Notes: generated by a model from the letters alone, not told the origin. 64,000 nucleotides of DNA from Dorea longicatena (GCF_024168045.1 NZ_CP100126.1:513501-577500), one strand, 5' to 3'; shown: positions 8,372-18,243, numbered from the stretch's first letter. Made by a program: numbers and translations.

Positions 8372-9370
8372 ATGGACAAGATCAGTATTATCATCCCGTG
8401 CTTCAATGAAGAAGAAGCATTGCCAATTTATTATGCAGAAATGAAAAAAGTCATGGACAGCATGAAAAAACATACCAGTTTTGAACTGCTATTTGTAGAT
8501 GACGGGTCATCCGATAGAACATATGAGATTATGAAAGACTTACACAGAAAGGACGGAAGATGTCAGTATCTTTCCTTTTCCAGAAACTTTGGGAAAGAAG
8601 CTGCGATCTATGCGGGACTTCAAAACGCAAGCGGTGATTATGCAGCAATCATGGATGTAGATCTGCAGGATCCGCCGTCGCTGCTGCCTGATATGTACAG
8701 AATTTTAAAAGAAGAAGCATATGACAGCGTGGCAACCAGACGTTCAACAAGAATGGGTGAACCAAAGATCCGTTCATTCTTATCTAAAGAGTTTTACAAC
8801 GTGATCAATAAGATTTCCAAGACAGAGATTGTAAGCGGTGCCAGAGATTACCGCCTGATGAACCGTAAGATGATAGATGCAGTGCTGGAAATGAGTGAAT
8901 ATAACCGCTTTTCCAAAGGAATCTTCGGGTGGGTAGGATTCCGCACCAAATGGCTGGAATATGAGAATATCGAAAGATCTGCCGGAGAAACAAAATGGAA
9001 TGTAAAGAAATTATTCATTTACTCGTTGGAGGGAATCACGGGATTTTCTGTAGTTCCGCTGTCGATTGCAGCGTATATGGGAGTTTTGTTCTGCGGATTA
9101 TCATTCCTGATGATTGTTGCGATCGTAGTCCGTACATTAATCTGGGGAGATCCGGTGGCCGGATGGCCATCGATGGTTTGTATCTTGTTTGGCGTGGGTG
9201 GTGTACAGCTTCTGTGTACCGGAATTCTGGGACAGTATCTTGCCAAGACATACCTGGAAGTAAAGAACCGGCCTGTATACCTGTTAAAGGATTCCAGTAA
9301 AGAAGAACAGCGGATCATGATGATGCCATTATCACAAAATCTGCGGAGGAAGAGTTATGGACAAGGTTAA
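8372..9370 (+). CDS. Membrane-anchored GT2 glycosyltransferase (CsbB/GtrB/DPM-like)
   Basis: 332 residues from the ATG at 8372, preceded by GAGGAGG at 8356-8362; an open frame back to 8306 lacks such a site. The GT-A domain shows SIIIPCFNEEEALP, FVDDGSSDRT, the metal-binding DxD-like DVDLQDPP and SGARDYRLM. Two membrane helices near 230-300 complete the undecaprenyl-phosphate glycosyltransferase layout. It should load a sugar onto undecaprenyl phosphate. In Bacillus csbB is paired with yfhO for GlcNAc decoration of lipoteichoic acid, and here a YfhO-type gene overlaps its 3' end. Confidence 0.88.
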   Translation: MDKISIIIPCFNEEEALPIYYAEMKKVMDSMKKHTSFELLFVDDGSSDRTYEIMKDLHRKDGRCQYLSFSRNFGKEAAIYAGLQNASGDYAAIMDVDLQDPPSLLPDMYRILKEEAYDSVATRRSTRMGEPKIRSFLSKEFYNVINKISKTEIVSGARDYRLMNRKMIDAVLEMSEYNRFSKGIFGWVGFRTKWLEYENIERSAGETKWNVKKLFIYSLEGITGFSVVPLSIAAYMGVLFCGLSFLMIVAIVVRTLIWGDPVAGWPSMVCILFGVGGVQLLCTGILGQYLAKTYLEVKNRPVYLLKDSSKEEQRIMMMPLSQNLRRKSYGQG

Positions 9371-11888
9371 GAGATACATTCCTTACCTGCTGCTTACAGG
9401 CTTAACACTCTTTTTTTGCCGGATATTTGTGGGCAGATATGGAATCTTTGGAGCAAAGGTAGACTGGCTCAGTCAGCATAGTGTGCTGCCGGATTATTTC
9501 CGGCAGCAGTTTTATGCAACCGGAAAGTTATTTCCCGAATTTGCGGCGAATCTGGGCGGCGGCCAGAATATTTATCATTTTGCTTATTACGGACTATATA
9601 GTCCGTTGATTCTGCCGTCATATCTGCTTCCGTTTGTGAAAATGTCGGATTATATCATGGCGGTCAGCATAACAGGTCTGACTGCTTCGGTACTGCTGTT
9701 TTATTACTGGCTGAAAAGCAGAAAGACGGATGCAGGCACTGCTTTTATCCTGTCACTGATGTTCCTGCTGGCAGGACCGATGATCGGTCAGTACAGCGGG
9801 CAGATCATGTTTGTGGATTATATGCCGTTCTTATGTCTGGCACTCATAGGTGTAGACCGGTATTTTGAGCAAGAAAAAAGTGGTCTTTTTACAGTTAGTG
9901 TATTTCTGATGATCATGACCAGTTTTTATTTCAGTATTGGCGGAATGCTGTCATTGGTTCTTTATGGACTGCACCGCTATTTTGAACAAAGAGAAGAAAA
10001 CAGGGTCACAGTTCGCAGCTTTTTGCGGGACGGATTGTGTTTCGTGCGTTCGATGATTCTGGCAGTACTCATGAGTGGTTTCTTTCTGGTACCGACGGCA
10101 CTCGCATTGACGGGTGGGAGAAGTAAAGAGCAGAACACATCGTTTGCTTCCTTTTTTATTCCGCAGATCACAGTAGAACGATTTGCTTATAGTATCTATG
10201 GAATCGGACTTACGACACTGGTGATCACAGTTCTGCTCACGGGATTGTTGTATCGGAAAGTATATGAAAAGGTACTCACATATGGATGTGTGATCGTACT
10301 TGTGATTCCGGTATTTGCTTACTTATTGAATGGCGGACTATATATCAGGGATAAAGTCTTTATTCCGTTTCTGCCATTGCTTTGTTATCTGATTTCCATT
10401 TATCTGGAAAAGTGCAGAAAAAGAGAACTGTCTTTTATTGCAGGAATGATTCCATATATCATCACAACGATATTCGTTTATATGGCAAGAAATCAGTTTG
10501 TTTCAAAAGGCATAGGGGAAAGTATATGGAAAGTCTTGCTTGCAGAAAGTATTCTGTTTCTGATCTGTTACGTGCTGTATTGTGCGCTGAAGAGATACCA
10601 CAAAGAGACGAAAGAGATTCTGATGCTGGCTCTGCCGTCGGTGATATGTCTGGCGGTCACGATGAACACTTTTTATCAGATGAAGCCGGACAGGTATGTC
10701 AGCCGCAAACTGTACCGGGATGTTGTGGAAGAACAGAATAGACAGGCCGTAAAAGAAGCATTGAAAGATGATGATGGATATTACCGTACAGAACAGATGG
10801 GAAGTGATGATGAAAATGCAGCAGATTTAAACCGGATCTGGGATGTGGATCAGAATATTACTTCCATCTATTCATCTGCATACAATCCGGACTATCAGAC
10901 ATTCCGTCAGAAGACATTCGGACTGGAAGAACCGTTCCGCAATGGGATGATGCAGTCTGTTTCGAAAAATCCGGTATTTCAACGGATGATGGGAGTGCGG
11001 TATATCGTATCAGATTCGGATGTGCCAGGATATACTCTGGTTAAGAAATGCGGCACAACCGGTATATATCAGAATAAAGATGCAGCACCGGTCATGTATG
11101 CAACAGATCGTGTGATGACGGAAGAGGAATATAAGAAACTTACATTTCCATATAATCAGACGGCATTTCTGGAATATGCGGTTGTTGGAGAACATACGGA
11201 ATCTTCAGATCAGAACATAATGACAGCCTATGAGCCGGTTAGTCTGAAAATGGCTAATAATAGAACTACAGGTGGAGCGGAGCAGAAAACGATGCAGCAA
11301 GAGGGGCAGAAACAGATTCTTTTTTTAAGATTCCGGGTGGACAACGCACATCCGAATAAGGACGTGGCAGTCTGGATCAACGGAATCCGTAACAAACTAA
11401 GCGCGAAAGATCATGTATATTATAATGAAAATAAGATATTTACCTATGCAGTGCCGTTAAAGGATGGAGAAGATAATATTTCTGTGACATTTGGCAAAGG
11501 AAAATATCGATTAAGGCATGTACAGGCATATCTCGGCAGTCTGCCGGAACGGTCAGAATTGTTGTATCAGTCAGAAATCCAGGTGGACAAAAAGCAGACA
11601 GAAGATAACGTGATCCAGGGGACAATTCGTGTAAAGAAAGATGGATGGTTTATTACGTCCATCCCTTATGATAAACATTTTAAGATTTATATTGATGGAA
11701 AAGAAACAGAGATACAAAAAGTAAATACGGCATTTCTGGGGTGTAAGATTGAAAGTGGTAACCATGAATTGAAGATCATCTATCATGCACCGGGTACAAC
11801 AACAGGAAAAATCCTGTCTTTGATCGGAATAGCCGGATTCTTGTTAGTTCTTGTACGGGAAAAAAGAAAACAAAAAAATACAAGGTAG
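9357..11888 (+). CDS. YfhO-family polytopic membrane protein (glycolipid glycosyl transfer/flipping)
   Basis: 843 residues. The N-terminal half (about 1-430) has some 11-13 membrane helices, with early residues GLTLFFCRIFVGRYGIFGAK and LGGGQNIYHFAYYGLYSP typical of YfhO. A large extracytoplasmic region (about 430-815) and a last helix near 818-835 follow. YfhO proteins act with CsbB-type transferases in adding sugars to cell-wall polymers on the outer face. It overlaps the transferase by 14 bases, with GGAGGAAGAG as ribosome binding site. The sugar and acceptor are unknown here. Confidence 0.88.
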   Translation: MDKVKRYIPYLLLTGLTLFFCRIFVGRYGIFGAKVDWLSQHSVLPDYFRQQFYATGKLFPEFAANLGGGQNIYHFAYYGLYSPLILPSYLLPFVKMSDYIMAVSITGLTASVLLFYYWLKSRKTDAGTAFILSLMFLLAGPMIGQYSGQIMFVDYMPFLCLALIGVDRYFEQEKSGLFTVSVFLMIMTSFYFSIGGMLSLVLYGLHRYFEQREENRVTVRSFLRDGLCFVRSMILAVLMSGFFLVPTALALTGGRSKEQNTSFASFFIPQITVERFAYSIYGIGLTTLVITVLLTGLLYRKVYEKVLTYGCVIVLVIPVFAYLLNGGLYIRDKVFIPFLPLLCYLISIYLEKCRKRELSFIAGMIPYIITTIFVYMARNQFVSKGIGESIWKVLLAESILFLICYVLYCALKRYHKETKEILMLALPSVICLAVTMNTFYQMKPDRYVSRKLYRDVVEEQNRQAVKEALKDDDGYYRTEQMGSDDENAADLNRIWDVDQNITSIYSSAYNPDYQTFRQKTFGLEEPFRNGMMQSVSKNPVFQRMMGVRYIVSDSDVPGYTLVKKCGTTGIYQNKDAAPVMYATDRVMTEEEYKKLTFPYNQTAFLEYAVVGEHTESSDQNIMTAYEPVSLKMANNRTTGGAEQKTMQQEGQKQILFLRFRVDNAHPNKDVAVWINGIRNKLSAKDHVYYNENKIFTYAVPLKDGEDNISVTFGKGKYRLRHVQAYLGSLPERSELLYQSEIQVDKKQTEDNVIQGTIRVKKDGWFITSIPYDKHFKIYIDGKETEIQKVNTAFLGCKIESGNHELKIIYHAPGTTTGKILSLIGIAGFLLVLVREKRKQKNTR

Positions 11889-11903
11889 TATACGTTGATA
11901 TCT

Positions 11904-11943
11904 ATATACAGCAGCAGATTTGCGGAAAATTGCTGCTGTATAT
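11904..11943 (+). terminator. Hairpin after the glycosyltransferase/YfhO operon
   Basis: ATATACAGCAGCA (11904-11916) pairs perfectly with 11931-11943 around a 14-base loop, followed by a moderately T-rich stretch. Probable end of the operon. Confidence 0.65.
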
Positions 11944-12044
11944 TTGCATTTTATAAAAAAGAAGAGTATGATGTTAAATGTTTTTTTTACTTGAATAAGG
12001 AAGAAAAATGGAAACAGACAACAGGGTAAGACGAGGATGAGAAC

Positions 12045-13349
12045 ATGAAGATCATAGAAACATATGGAAATTATATAGAAAAATGGAGTAATGAGGATCC
12101 GGACAGAGCCAGATGGCTTTTAAAGACCGGATGGAAGGCACAGAATCTGAAGTTCCGGTTTGCCCCGGACAAAAGACTGATGCCGGCAGACCGGTATCTG
12201 GCAAGACTTATGATGGATACGATGCTTATGCCTTTGGAAAAACCACAGGAAAGTGCAATAGTCAGCATCTTTACTCCTTGCGAACTGTTGCAGGAGGCAG
12301 GAATCCATCCGTATAATGTGGAAGGATTTTCCTGTTATCTTTCTGCATCAAAGGCAGAAAGAGCATTTTTACAGCAGGCAGAAAATACAGGAATTTCTGA
12401 GACACTTTGCAGTTATCATAAGACATTTATCGGGGCGGCACAGAAGAAAGTGCTTCCGAAACCAAAGTGCATTGTGTACACGAACCTGACCTGTGATGCA
12501 AACCTTCTGACGTTTAAAAAGTTGGCGAAAATGTATGAAGTGCCAATCTTTGCAATTGATGTCCCGATGCAGCAGAATGAGGACAATGTACAGTATGTGG
12601 CAGACCAGCTTCGGAAGCTGAAAGAGTTTATAGAAAAATGTACGGGTAAAAAGATTACAGACGAGGCATTAACAGAACGGCTGAGAAGAAGCAAACGGAC
12701 ACTGGAGAAGTTTGCACAGTATGAGAAAGAAAGTGCAGATAAATATGTTCCGGCAGATCTGGTTACGCCTCTTTATGTGGGAATGACCAACAATCTTTTG
12801 CTTGGCACAAAAGAAGAAGAGGATTATGTGGATCGCCTTTTGAAAGACGTAAAGAATGCTCCTGCAAAAAAAGGAAAGAAAATCTACTGGATGCATACGA
12901 TCCCATTCTGGTCTGATGCGGTGAAGAACGAGCTATGCTTTCAGGAAAAAGCACAGATTGTCGGCTGTGAACTGAGTCACGTCTGTGAGCCGGATTTTGA
13001 TCCGGAGAAGCCTTATGAGGCAATGGCGAGACGTATGGTATATCATGCATTAAATGGAAGCGCGATCAGAAGAATCGAAGCAGGAATCCGTCATGCAAAG
13101 GAGACAGGAGCAGACGGTGCTGTTTGGTTCGGACACTGGGGATGTAAGCATACCCTTGGAGCAGCACAGCTTGCCAAGCGCAAATTCGAAGAACAGGGAA
13201 TCCCGCTTCTGATCCTGGACGGCGATGGATGCGACAGAAGTCATGGCGGAGAAGGGCAGACATCTACCAGACTCGGGGCATTCTTAGAGATGCTGAATAC
13301 AGAAACGGATGAAAATACGGACAGACAGGAGGAATCGCACGATGAATAA
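12045..13349 (+). CDS. 2-hydroxyacyl-CoA dehydratase D-component-type subunit (HgdB-like)
   Basis: 434 residues. The C-terminal signature LDGDGCDRSHGGEGQTSTRL and the central GHWGCKHTLGAAQLAK are typical of HgdB/FldC-type subunits. Cysteines in TPCELLQEAG, ETLCSYHK and NLTCDAN are candidates for the [4Fe-4S] ligands. Such enzymes remove water from (R)-2-hydroxyacyl-CoA through ketyl radicals after activation by an ATP-driven activase. The activase gene overlaps by 8 bases. No CoA-transferase or second dedicated subunit gene is adjacent, so the substrate is unknown. Confidence 0.85.
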   Translation: MKIIETYGNYIEKWSNEDPDRARWLLKTGWKAQNLKFRFAPDKRLMPADRYLARLMMDTMLMPLEKPQESAIVSIFTPCELLQEAGIHPYNVEGFSCYLSASKAERAFLQQAENTGISETLCSYHKTFIGAAQKKVLPKPKCIVYTNLTCDANLLTFKKLAKMYEVPIFAIDVPMQQNEDNVQYVADQLRKLKEFIEKCTGKKITDEALTERLRRSKRTLEKFAQYEKESADKYVPADLVTPLYVGMTNNLLLGTKEEEDYVDRLLKDVKNAPAKKGKKIYWMHTIPFWSDAVKNELCFQEKAQIVGCELSHVCEPDFDPEKPYEAMARRMVYHALNGSAIRRIEAGIRHAKETGADGAVWFGHWGCKHTLGAAQLAKRKFEEQGIPLLILDGDGCDRSHGGEGQTSTRLGAFLEMLNTETDENTDRQEESHDE

Positions 13350-15000
13350 AACATATTATGTCTGTAAATATACCCCAATCGAACTCTTAGAAGCGTTCGG
13401 CGGGGAATGTCAGAACCTGAATGAGATGCCGCAGGGCTTTGACCATGCGGATCAGATAGCGCATCCGAATATCTGTGGATTCGGCAAGGCCCTTCTGGAA
13501 GCTGTTATGAGTGGAAAAGTAAAGGAACTGGTGTTGGTCAACTGCTGTGACACGATTCGGAGTGTGTATGATATTCTGGAAGACAGCGGGAAACTGGATT
13601 TCTTATATATGATTGATGTACTTCACTGTGATGCAGAATGCAGCAGGGAACGTACAGCAGTGCAGTTAAAAGGTCTTGCGAAAGCATATGGAGAATATAA
13701 AGGTACCAGATTTGATGAAGAGAAGTTCCGGCAGGCATTCAAGAAGCCGGAACGCATCGTAAAGCCGCATATCAGTGTGCTGGGTGCACGTATGGGAAAT
13801 GAACTTTTTGATATGGTACAGAAAAGTATGCCATATCCGGTGGAAAATGATACCTGTGTCAATAACCGTTCGGTGGGCGAGGCAGAGCCGCCAAAAGATC
13901 TGGAATTCGATGAGCTGATGGCATGGTATGCGAAAGAACTTCTCGGACAAATTCCATGTATGCGAATGATGGATTACAGCGGAAGAAAGAGATTATATAA
14001 CGATCCCGGATTAAAAGGAATCATTTATCATACTGTGAAATTCTGCGATTTTTACAGTTTTGAATATGCACAGATCAAGCAGAATGTGACCGTGCCGCTT
14101 CTGAAGATCGAATCGGATTATACGGTGCAGAGCAGCGGGCAGCTTCTGACAAGATTAGAAGCATTTGCAGAGAGCATGAATATGGAACAACTGGAAGGGA
14201 AGGAACTGAAGATGGGAAAAGGATATTTTGCCGGAATAGACAGCGGATCAACAAGTACAGATGTAGTAATTCTTGATAAAGACCAAAATATCGTGACAGG
14301 TATCATCCTGCCGACAGGTGCGGGAGCAGCAATCGGAGCAGAGCGTGCACTGGAAGAAGCACTGAAGGATGCGGGACTTCAGAGAGAAGACATCGATGCA
14401 ATGGTTACAACCGGATACGGAAGAACGGCCATTTCTGATGGAGATAAGAGTATTACAGAGATTACCTGTCATGCAAGAGGGGCACATTTCCTGAACCCGG
14501 AAGTCCGTACTGTTATAGATATCGGAGGTCAGGACAGCAAGGTCATCCGCCTGGATGAGAACGGGGCTGTAGCCAATTTCGTTATGAATGATAAATGTGC
14601 TGCAGGAACAGGAAGATTCCTGGAAATGATGGCAAGAACGATGGAAATGAGCCTGGATGATATGGGAAAGGCAGGTCTGTCATATAAGGAAGATATTACA
14701 ATCTCCAGCATGTGTACCGTATTTGCGGAATCGGAAGTGGTATCACTGATCGCACAGAATAAGGCAACCGATGATATCGTACATGGACTGAATAAGGCTG
14801 TTGCGTCCAAGACAGCAGCACTGGCAAAACGTGTCGGCGGCGAGGAACGCTATATGATGACCGGAGGAGTGTCAAAGAACCAAGGACTGGTGAAGACACT
14901 GGAAGAGAAGCTTGGAACGACACTGGTGATCAGCGATAAGGCACAGCTTTGTGGAGCACTGGGAGCTGCATTATTTGCTAAGGATATGGTTACAGAGTAA
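13342..15000 (+). CDS. Fusion of 2-hydroxyacyl-CoA dehydratase-like domain and activase (HgdC-like ASKHA ATPase)
   Basis: 552 residues; the ATG at 13342 has AGGAGG 9 bases upstream. Residues about 1-290 resemble a dehydratase subunit and end in KFCDFYSFEY and KIESDYTVQSSGQLLTRLEA. Residues about 293-552 are a BcrAD/BadFG activase: phosphate loop GIDSGSTSTDVVILD, DIGGQDSKVI, and the two bridging-cluster Cys in NDKCAAGTGRF and SSMCTVFAESEV, then MTGGVSKNQG. Activases are usually separate proteins of about 260 residues, so the fusion puts electron donor and an acceptor-like domain in one chain. It is probably co-translated with the preceding subunit. Confidence 0.88.
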   Translation: MNKTYYVCKYTPIELLEAFGGECQNLNEMPQGFDHADQIAHPNICGFGKALLEAVMSGKVKELVLVNCCDTIRSVYDILEDSGKLDFLYMIDVLHCDAECSRERTAVQLKGLAKAYGEYKGTRFDEEKFRQAFKKPERIVKPHISVLGARMGNELFDMVQKSMPYPVENDTCVNNRSVGEAEPPKDLEFDELMAWYAKELLGQIPCMRMMDYSGRKRLYNDPGLKGIIYHTVKFCDFYSFEYAQIKQNVTVPLLKIESDYTVQSSGQLLTRLEAFAESMNMEQLEGKELKMGKGYFAGIDSGSTSTDVVILDKDQNIVTGIILPTGAGAAIGAERALEEALKDAGLQREDIDAMVTTGYGRTAISDGDKSITEITCHARGAHFLNPEVRTVIDIGGQDSKVIRLDENGAVANFVMNDKCAAGTGRFLEMMARTMEMSLDDMGKAGLSYKEDITISSMCTVFAESEVVSLIAQNKATDDIVHGLNKAVASKTAALAKRVGGEERYMMTGGVSKNQGLVKTLEEKLGTTLVISDKAQLCGALGAALFAKDMVTE

Positions 15001-15124
15001 GCGTTCTTAGCAAGATCTTAACAGTAGAAAAATAGATAGGATTGGAATTCTGTGATAATATAAAGAATATATTGAATAGTCAGAAAATTGTAGAATAATT
15101 AACACAGAAAGGCATGAATATTTA

Positions 15125-16669
15125 TTGAATTTATATCGGACAAAATTATCAGAGAAATTAAAAGAGTCATTGGAAGCGGTGGTACCGATCATCGCGATCG
15201 TATTGATATTAAGCTTTACGATCGCACCGGTGCCGCCGGGCATTCTGATGGCTTTTATTATTGGAGCGATCCTTCTGGTGGTGGGAATGATGTTCTTCAC
15301 ACTGGGGGCGGAGATGTCGATGACGCCTATGGGAGAACGGATCGGAACTCGGATTGCACAGTCGAAGCAACTTCCCGTGATTATTGGATTGTGTTTCATA
15401 CTTGGCTTCATCATTACGATATCGGAACCGGATCTGCAGGTGCTGGCAGGGCAGGTACCGTCAATGTCGAATATGACGCTGATTCTGGCAGTTGCCGTAG
15501 GAGTCGGAATCTTTCTGGTGGCTGCTGTACTGCGTATGTTATTTTCCAAACCGCTGTCCTATATGCTGTTGATCTTTTATCCGGTAGTGTTTATCCTGAC
15601 ATTTTTTGTATCGAAGGACTTTCTGGCGATTGCATTTGATTCGGGCGGCGTGACGACCGGACCGATGACGGTACCGTTTATCATGGCACTGGGAATCGGA
15701 TTCTCTGCGGTGCGTAGTGATAAATACGCGGAGACGGACAGCTTTGGTCTGGTATCATTGTGCTCCATCGGTCCGGTGCTTGCGGTACTGCTTCTTGGGA
15801 TTATCTATCATCCACAGGGCGGCAGCTATTCCGAGACTGTGATACCAGATGCAGAGACATCTGTAGCATTGTGGAAATTATTCGAGTCAGGAATCCCGCA
15901 TTATATGAAAGAAATCGGTGGCTCACTGCTCCCGATCATTCTGTTCTTCGCATTCTTTCAGGTGGTGTCCCTGAAACTGAAAAAGAAAACGCTGATCAAG
16001 ATTTTAGTCGGTATCCTGTATACATACATTGGACTGGTATTATTCCTGACAGGAGTAAATGTAGGATTTATGCCGGTAGGTAATTATTTGGGACAGGTGA
16101 TCGCCGGGCTTCCTTACCGCTGGGTGATCATTCCAATCGGTATGTTGATCGGTTACTTTATCGTAAAGGCAGAGCCGGCGGTATATGTGCTGATGGAGCA
16201 GGTAGAAGAGCTGACATCCGGAGCAATACCGGGAAAAGCAATGGGATATAGTCTGTCGCTTGGCGTTGCATTTTCCCTTGGATTGGCGATGATACGTGTG
16301 CTGACAGGTATCTCGATCCTGTGGTTTCTGGTACCGGGGTATGCACTGGCACTAATTTTGACGTTATTCGTGCCGAAGATATTTACGGCAATCGCATTTG
16401 ACTCCGGCGGTGTTGCATCCGGACCGATGACGGCAACTTTCTTACTTCCGTTTGCACAGGGAGCCTGTGAAGCCGTTGGCGGAAATGTAGTAACCGATGC
16501 ATTCGGAGTCGTGGCAATGGTAGCAATGACACCGCTTATCACGATACAGATCCTGGGCGTGGTGTATCAGTATCAGGAGCGTAAGAAGGATAAAGAAGAG
16601 ATGCTCGCGCAGCCTGTTAAGGTATTACCGCTGGAGGCATATGGGGATGCGGATATTATAGAGCTGTAA
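15125..16669 (+). CDS. DUF1538 membrane protein with two homologous halves
   Basis: 514 residues, about 12 membrane helices, TTG start at 15125 with GAAAGG about 12 bases upstream (start moderately sure). The sequence is an internal duplication: TLGAEMSMTPMGERIG (about 60) is echoed by LTGVNVGFMPVGNYLG (about 310), and FDSGGVTTGPMTVPFIMALG (about 175) by FDSGGVASGPMTATFLLPFA (about 425). The repeated Gly-rich loops look like a transporter with inverted or parallel repeats. Function is not established. A PII-like gene follows after 10 bases, suggesting a channel or transporter gated by a PII protein. Confidence 0.85.
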   Translation: MNLYRTKLSEKLKESLEAVVPIIAIVLILSFTIAPVPPGILMAFIIGAILLVVGMMFFTLGAEMSMTPMGERIGTRIAQSKQLPVIIGLCFILGFIITISEPDLQVLAGQVPSMSNMTLILAVAVGVGIFLVAAVLRMLFSKPLSYMLLIFYPVVFILTFFVSKDFLAIAFDSGGVTTGPMTVPFIMALGIGFSAVRSDKYAETDSFGLVSLCSIGPVLAVLLLGIIYHPQGGSYSETVIPDAETSVALWKLFESGIPHYMKEIGGSLLPIILFFAFFQVVSLKLKKKTLIKILVGILYTYIGLVLFLTGVNVGFMPVGNYLGQVIAGLPYRWVIIPIGMLIGYFIVKAEPAVYVLMEQVEELTSGAIPGKAMGYSLSLGVAFSLGLAMIRVLTGISILWFLVPGYALALILTLFVPKIFTAIAFDSGGVASGPMTATFLLPFAQGACEAVGGNVVTDAFGVVAMVAMTPLITIQILGVVYQYQERKKDKEEMLAQPVKVLPLEAYGDADIIEL

Positions 16670-16679
16670 GGGAGAATTT

Positions 16680-17378
16680 ATGAGTAAGGTATATATGATG
16701 GTGACCATCACGAACAGAAACAAACGAAAAGATTTCCGAACATTTTTTAAAGAGTACGGACTTCCTGTATTTCTGGAAACGATCGGAAGGGGGACGGCAC
16801 AGAGTGAAGTGCTGGATTATTTCGGCCTGGAAGAATCGGAAAAGTTGTTATTTCTTGCAATCGTTACAGGAGAGACGTGGAAAAAGCTGCGCCGGGGACT
16901 GATCACGAAGATGCTGATCGATGTACCGGGGACAGGGGTATCGTTCATTGTGCCGCTTAGCAGCGTGGGCGGAAGAAAGACACTGCAGTTTCTTGTAAAT
17001 GAACAGGAATTTGAAAAAGAGGAGGAGACAGCGATGAAAGATACAGACTATGAACTTCTGGTAGCAATCGCGAATCAGGGATATATCGATACAGTCATGG
17101 ATGCGGCAAGAGCAGCAAAAGCCGGCGGAGGGACTGTGATCCATGCAAAAGGAACTGGGATGGAGCTTGCAAAGAAATATCTCGGGGTGTCACTGGTGGA
17201 AGAAAAAGAAGTCATTCTGATCGTAACGAAGAGCAGAGAGAAGAATCAGATCATGAAAGCAATCATGGAGCAGGCCGGTCTCGACAGCAAAGAACGTACG
17301 ATTGTGTTCTCGCTGCCGGTGACCAGTGTTGCGGGGATACGGATGCTTGAGGAAGATATTCAGGATGATTTGTTATAG
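16680..17378 (+). CDS. Tandem PII-like signalling protein partnered with DUF1538
   Basis: 232 residues forming two PII-like ferredoxin folds: about 1-110 (MVTITNRNKRKDFRTFFKEY ... VSFIVPLSSVGG) and about 120-232 (LLVAIANQGYIDTVMDAARA, then GGGTVIHAKGTG, EVILIVTKSREK and RTIVFSLPVTSVAG). The second half keeps PII landmarks (AAKAGGGTVIHAKG resembles the GlnB T-loop entry). PII proteins normally bind ATP/ADP and regulate transporters such as AmtB. Immediate linkage to the DUF1538 gene suggests it controls that protein. Its stop is followed directly by the convergent lipoprotein stop. Confidence 0.75.
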   Translation: MSKVYMMVTITNRNKRKDFRTFFKEYGLPVFLETIGRGTAQSEVLDYFGLEESEKLLFLAIVTGETWKKLRRGLITKMLIDVPGTGVSFIVPLSSVGGRKTLQFLVNEQEFEKEEETAMKDTDYELLVAIANQGYIDTVMDAARAAKAGGGTVIHAKGTGMELAKKYLGVSLVEEKEVILIVTKSREKNQIMKAIMEQAGLDSKERTIVFSLPVTSVAGIRMLEEDIQDDLL

Positions 17379-18044
17379 GTTGCCTGAAAATTTTATGGAA
17401 TTCAGTATTTTATACAAATCTTTTTTTAATACATCATTTTCAATATCTTGCACTGCATTGAAACTTCGGACGCCTACTCCGATAATATAATCACCATTTT
17501 GAATATATGCCTGTTCAAATGCAATCGTTTTTTGCTCCTTTTTGAATCCGAGAGCATGTAAAAGATATGATACAGGATTCTGGGATGAAGAAATGAATTC
17601 TTCATCCGGATCATATGGCCAGTACTCTGTAACTTCATTGCAGGTATGCCCATCTACTGTAAATGTGTCGTTTAAGGTTATCTTTTTAATCACAGAATCC
17701 TTGGAAACATTTAACAGGTAGTCCATATCAATGTCGCAATCGTCAGTGATTGCTACACCTTGCTTTTTATAAGAGATAATCTCAAGAGTAAATACTTCTT
17801 CATCTAAGTCATCAGAGGATAAAATAATTGTGTATGAAGCTTCGTTTTTATCTGTACAATTCTCTGTATCGATATGGTATCCATCTGGAACGGTATAGGT
17901 CAGAAGCTGATTGATATTTTCACCGGTGTAGTTTACCGGTGTTTCCTGTGAGGTTTTGTCAGTTTTGGAACTGCCGCAAGAGGCTGAGACTATCATGATA
18001 AGTGAAATCATAATGAAACTTGTAAAAAGATATTTTCCTTTCAT
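17373..18044 (-). CDS. Putative secreted lipoprotein of unknown function
   Basis: 223 residues from the ATG at 18044 (an in-frame GTG at 18053 is an alternative). The signal peptide ends in a lipobox IVSASCGSS, so it should be lipid-anchored outside. The rest is acidic and soluble, with no motif I recognise; TVPDGYHIDTENC and TLNDTFTVDGHTC may form beta strands. It overlaps the PII gene tail to tail by 6 bases. Its upstream region ends at the integrated element. Confidence 0.7.
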   Translation of the reverse strand: MKGKYLFTSFIMISLIMIVSASCGSSKTDKTSQETPVNYTGENINQLLTYTVPDGYHIDTENCTDKNEASYTIILSSDDLDEEVFTLEIISYKKQGVAITDDCDIDMDYLLNVSKDSVIKKITLNDTFTVDGHTCNEVTEYWPYDPDEEFISSSQNPVSYLLHALGFKKEQKTIAFEQAYIQNGDYIIGVGVRSFNAVQDIENDVLKKDLYKILNSIKFSGNL

Positions 18045-18179
18045 AGTAACCACTGCTTTCTTTGAAACATTCTTTTTGGGAAATGAGAGAAAATGATAAG
18101 CTATATAAGGGTTTTGTTGATAATTTATTATAGCATATAACTTTTAAACAAGCATTAAATTTTGCTGAAAAAAGAAACG

Positions 18180-18215
18180 ACAAACGCCACAAACCTTTCG
18201 GCCTGTGGCGTTTGT
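18180..18215. terminator. Stem-loop immediately outside the left attachment site
   Basis: ACAAACGCCACA (18180-18191) pairs with 18204-18215 around a CTTTCGG-type loop. It lies just before the left copy of the 23-bp repeat. A weaker hairpin sits in the same relative position inside the right end (about 23955-23981), so each att copy follows a hairpin. Confidence 0.6.
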
Positions 18216-18220
18216 TGTCG

Positions 18221-18243
18221 TTATAGTTATCTAAAGGAATGAG
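18221..18243 (+). repeat. Left 23-bp direct repeat (att) of integrative element 1
   Basis: Core TAGTTATCTAAAGGAATGAG, identical over 23 bases to 23990-24012. The tyrosine recombinase gene lies just inside the other copy. This marks the chromosome-element boundary. Confidence 0.85.
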
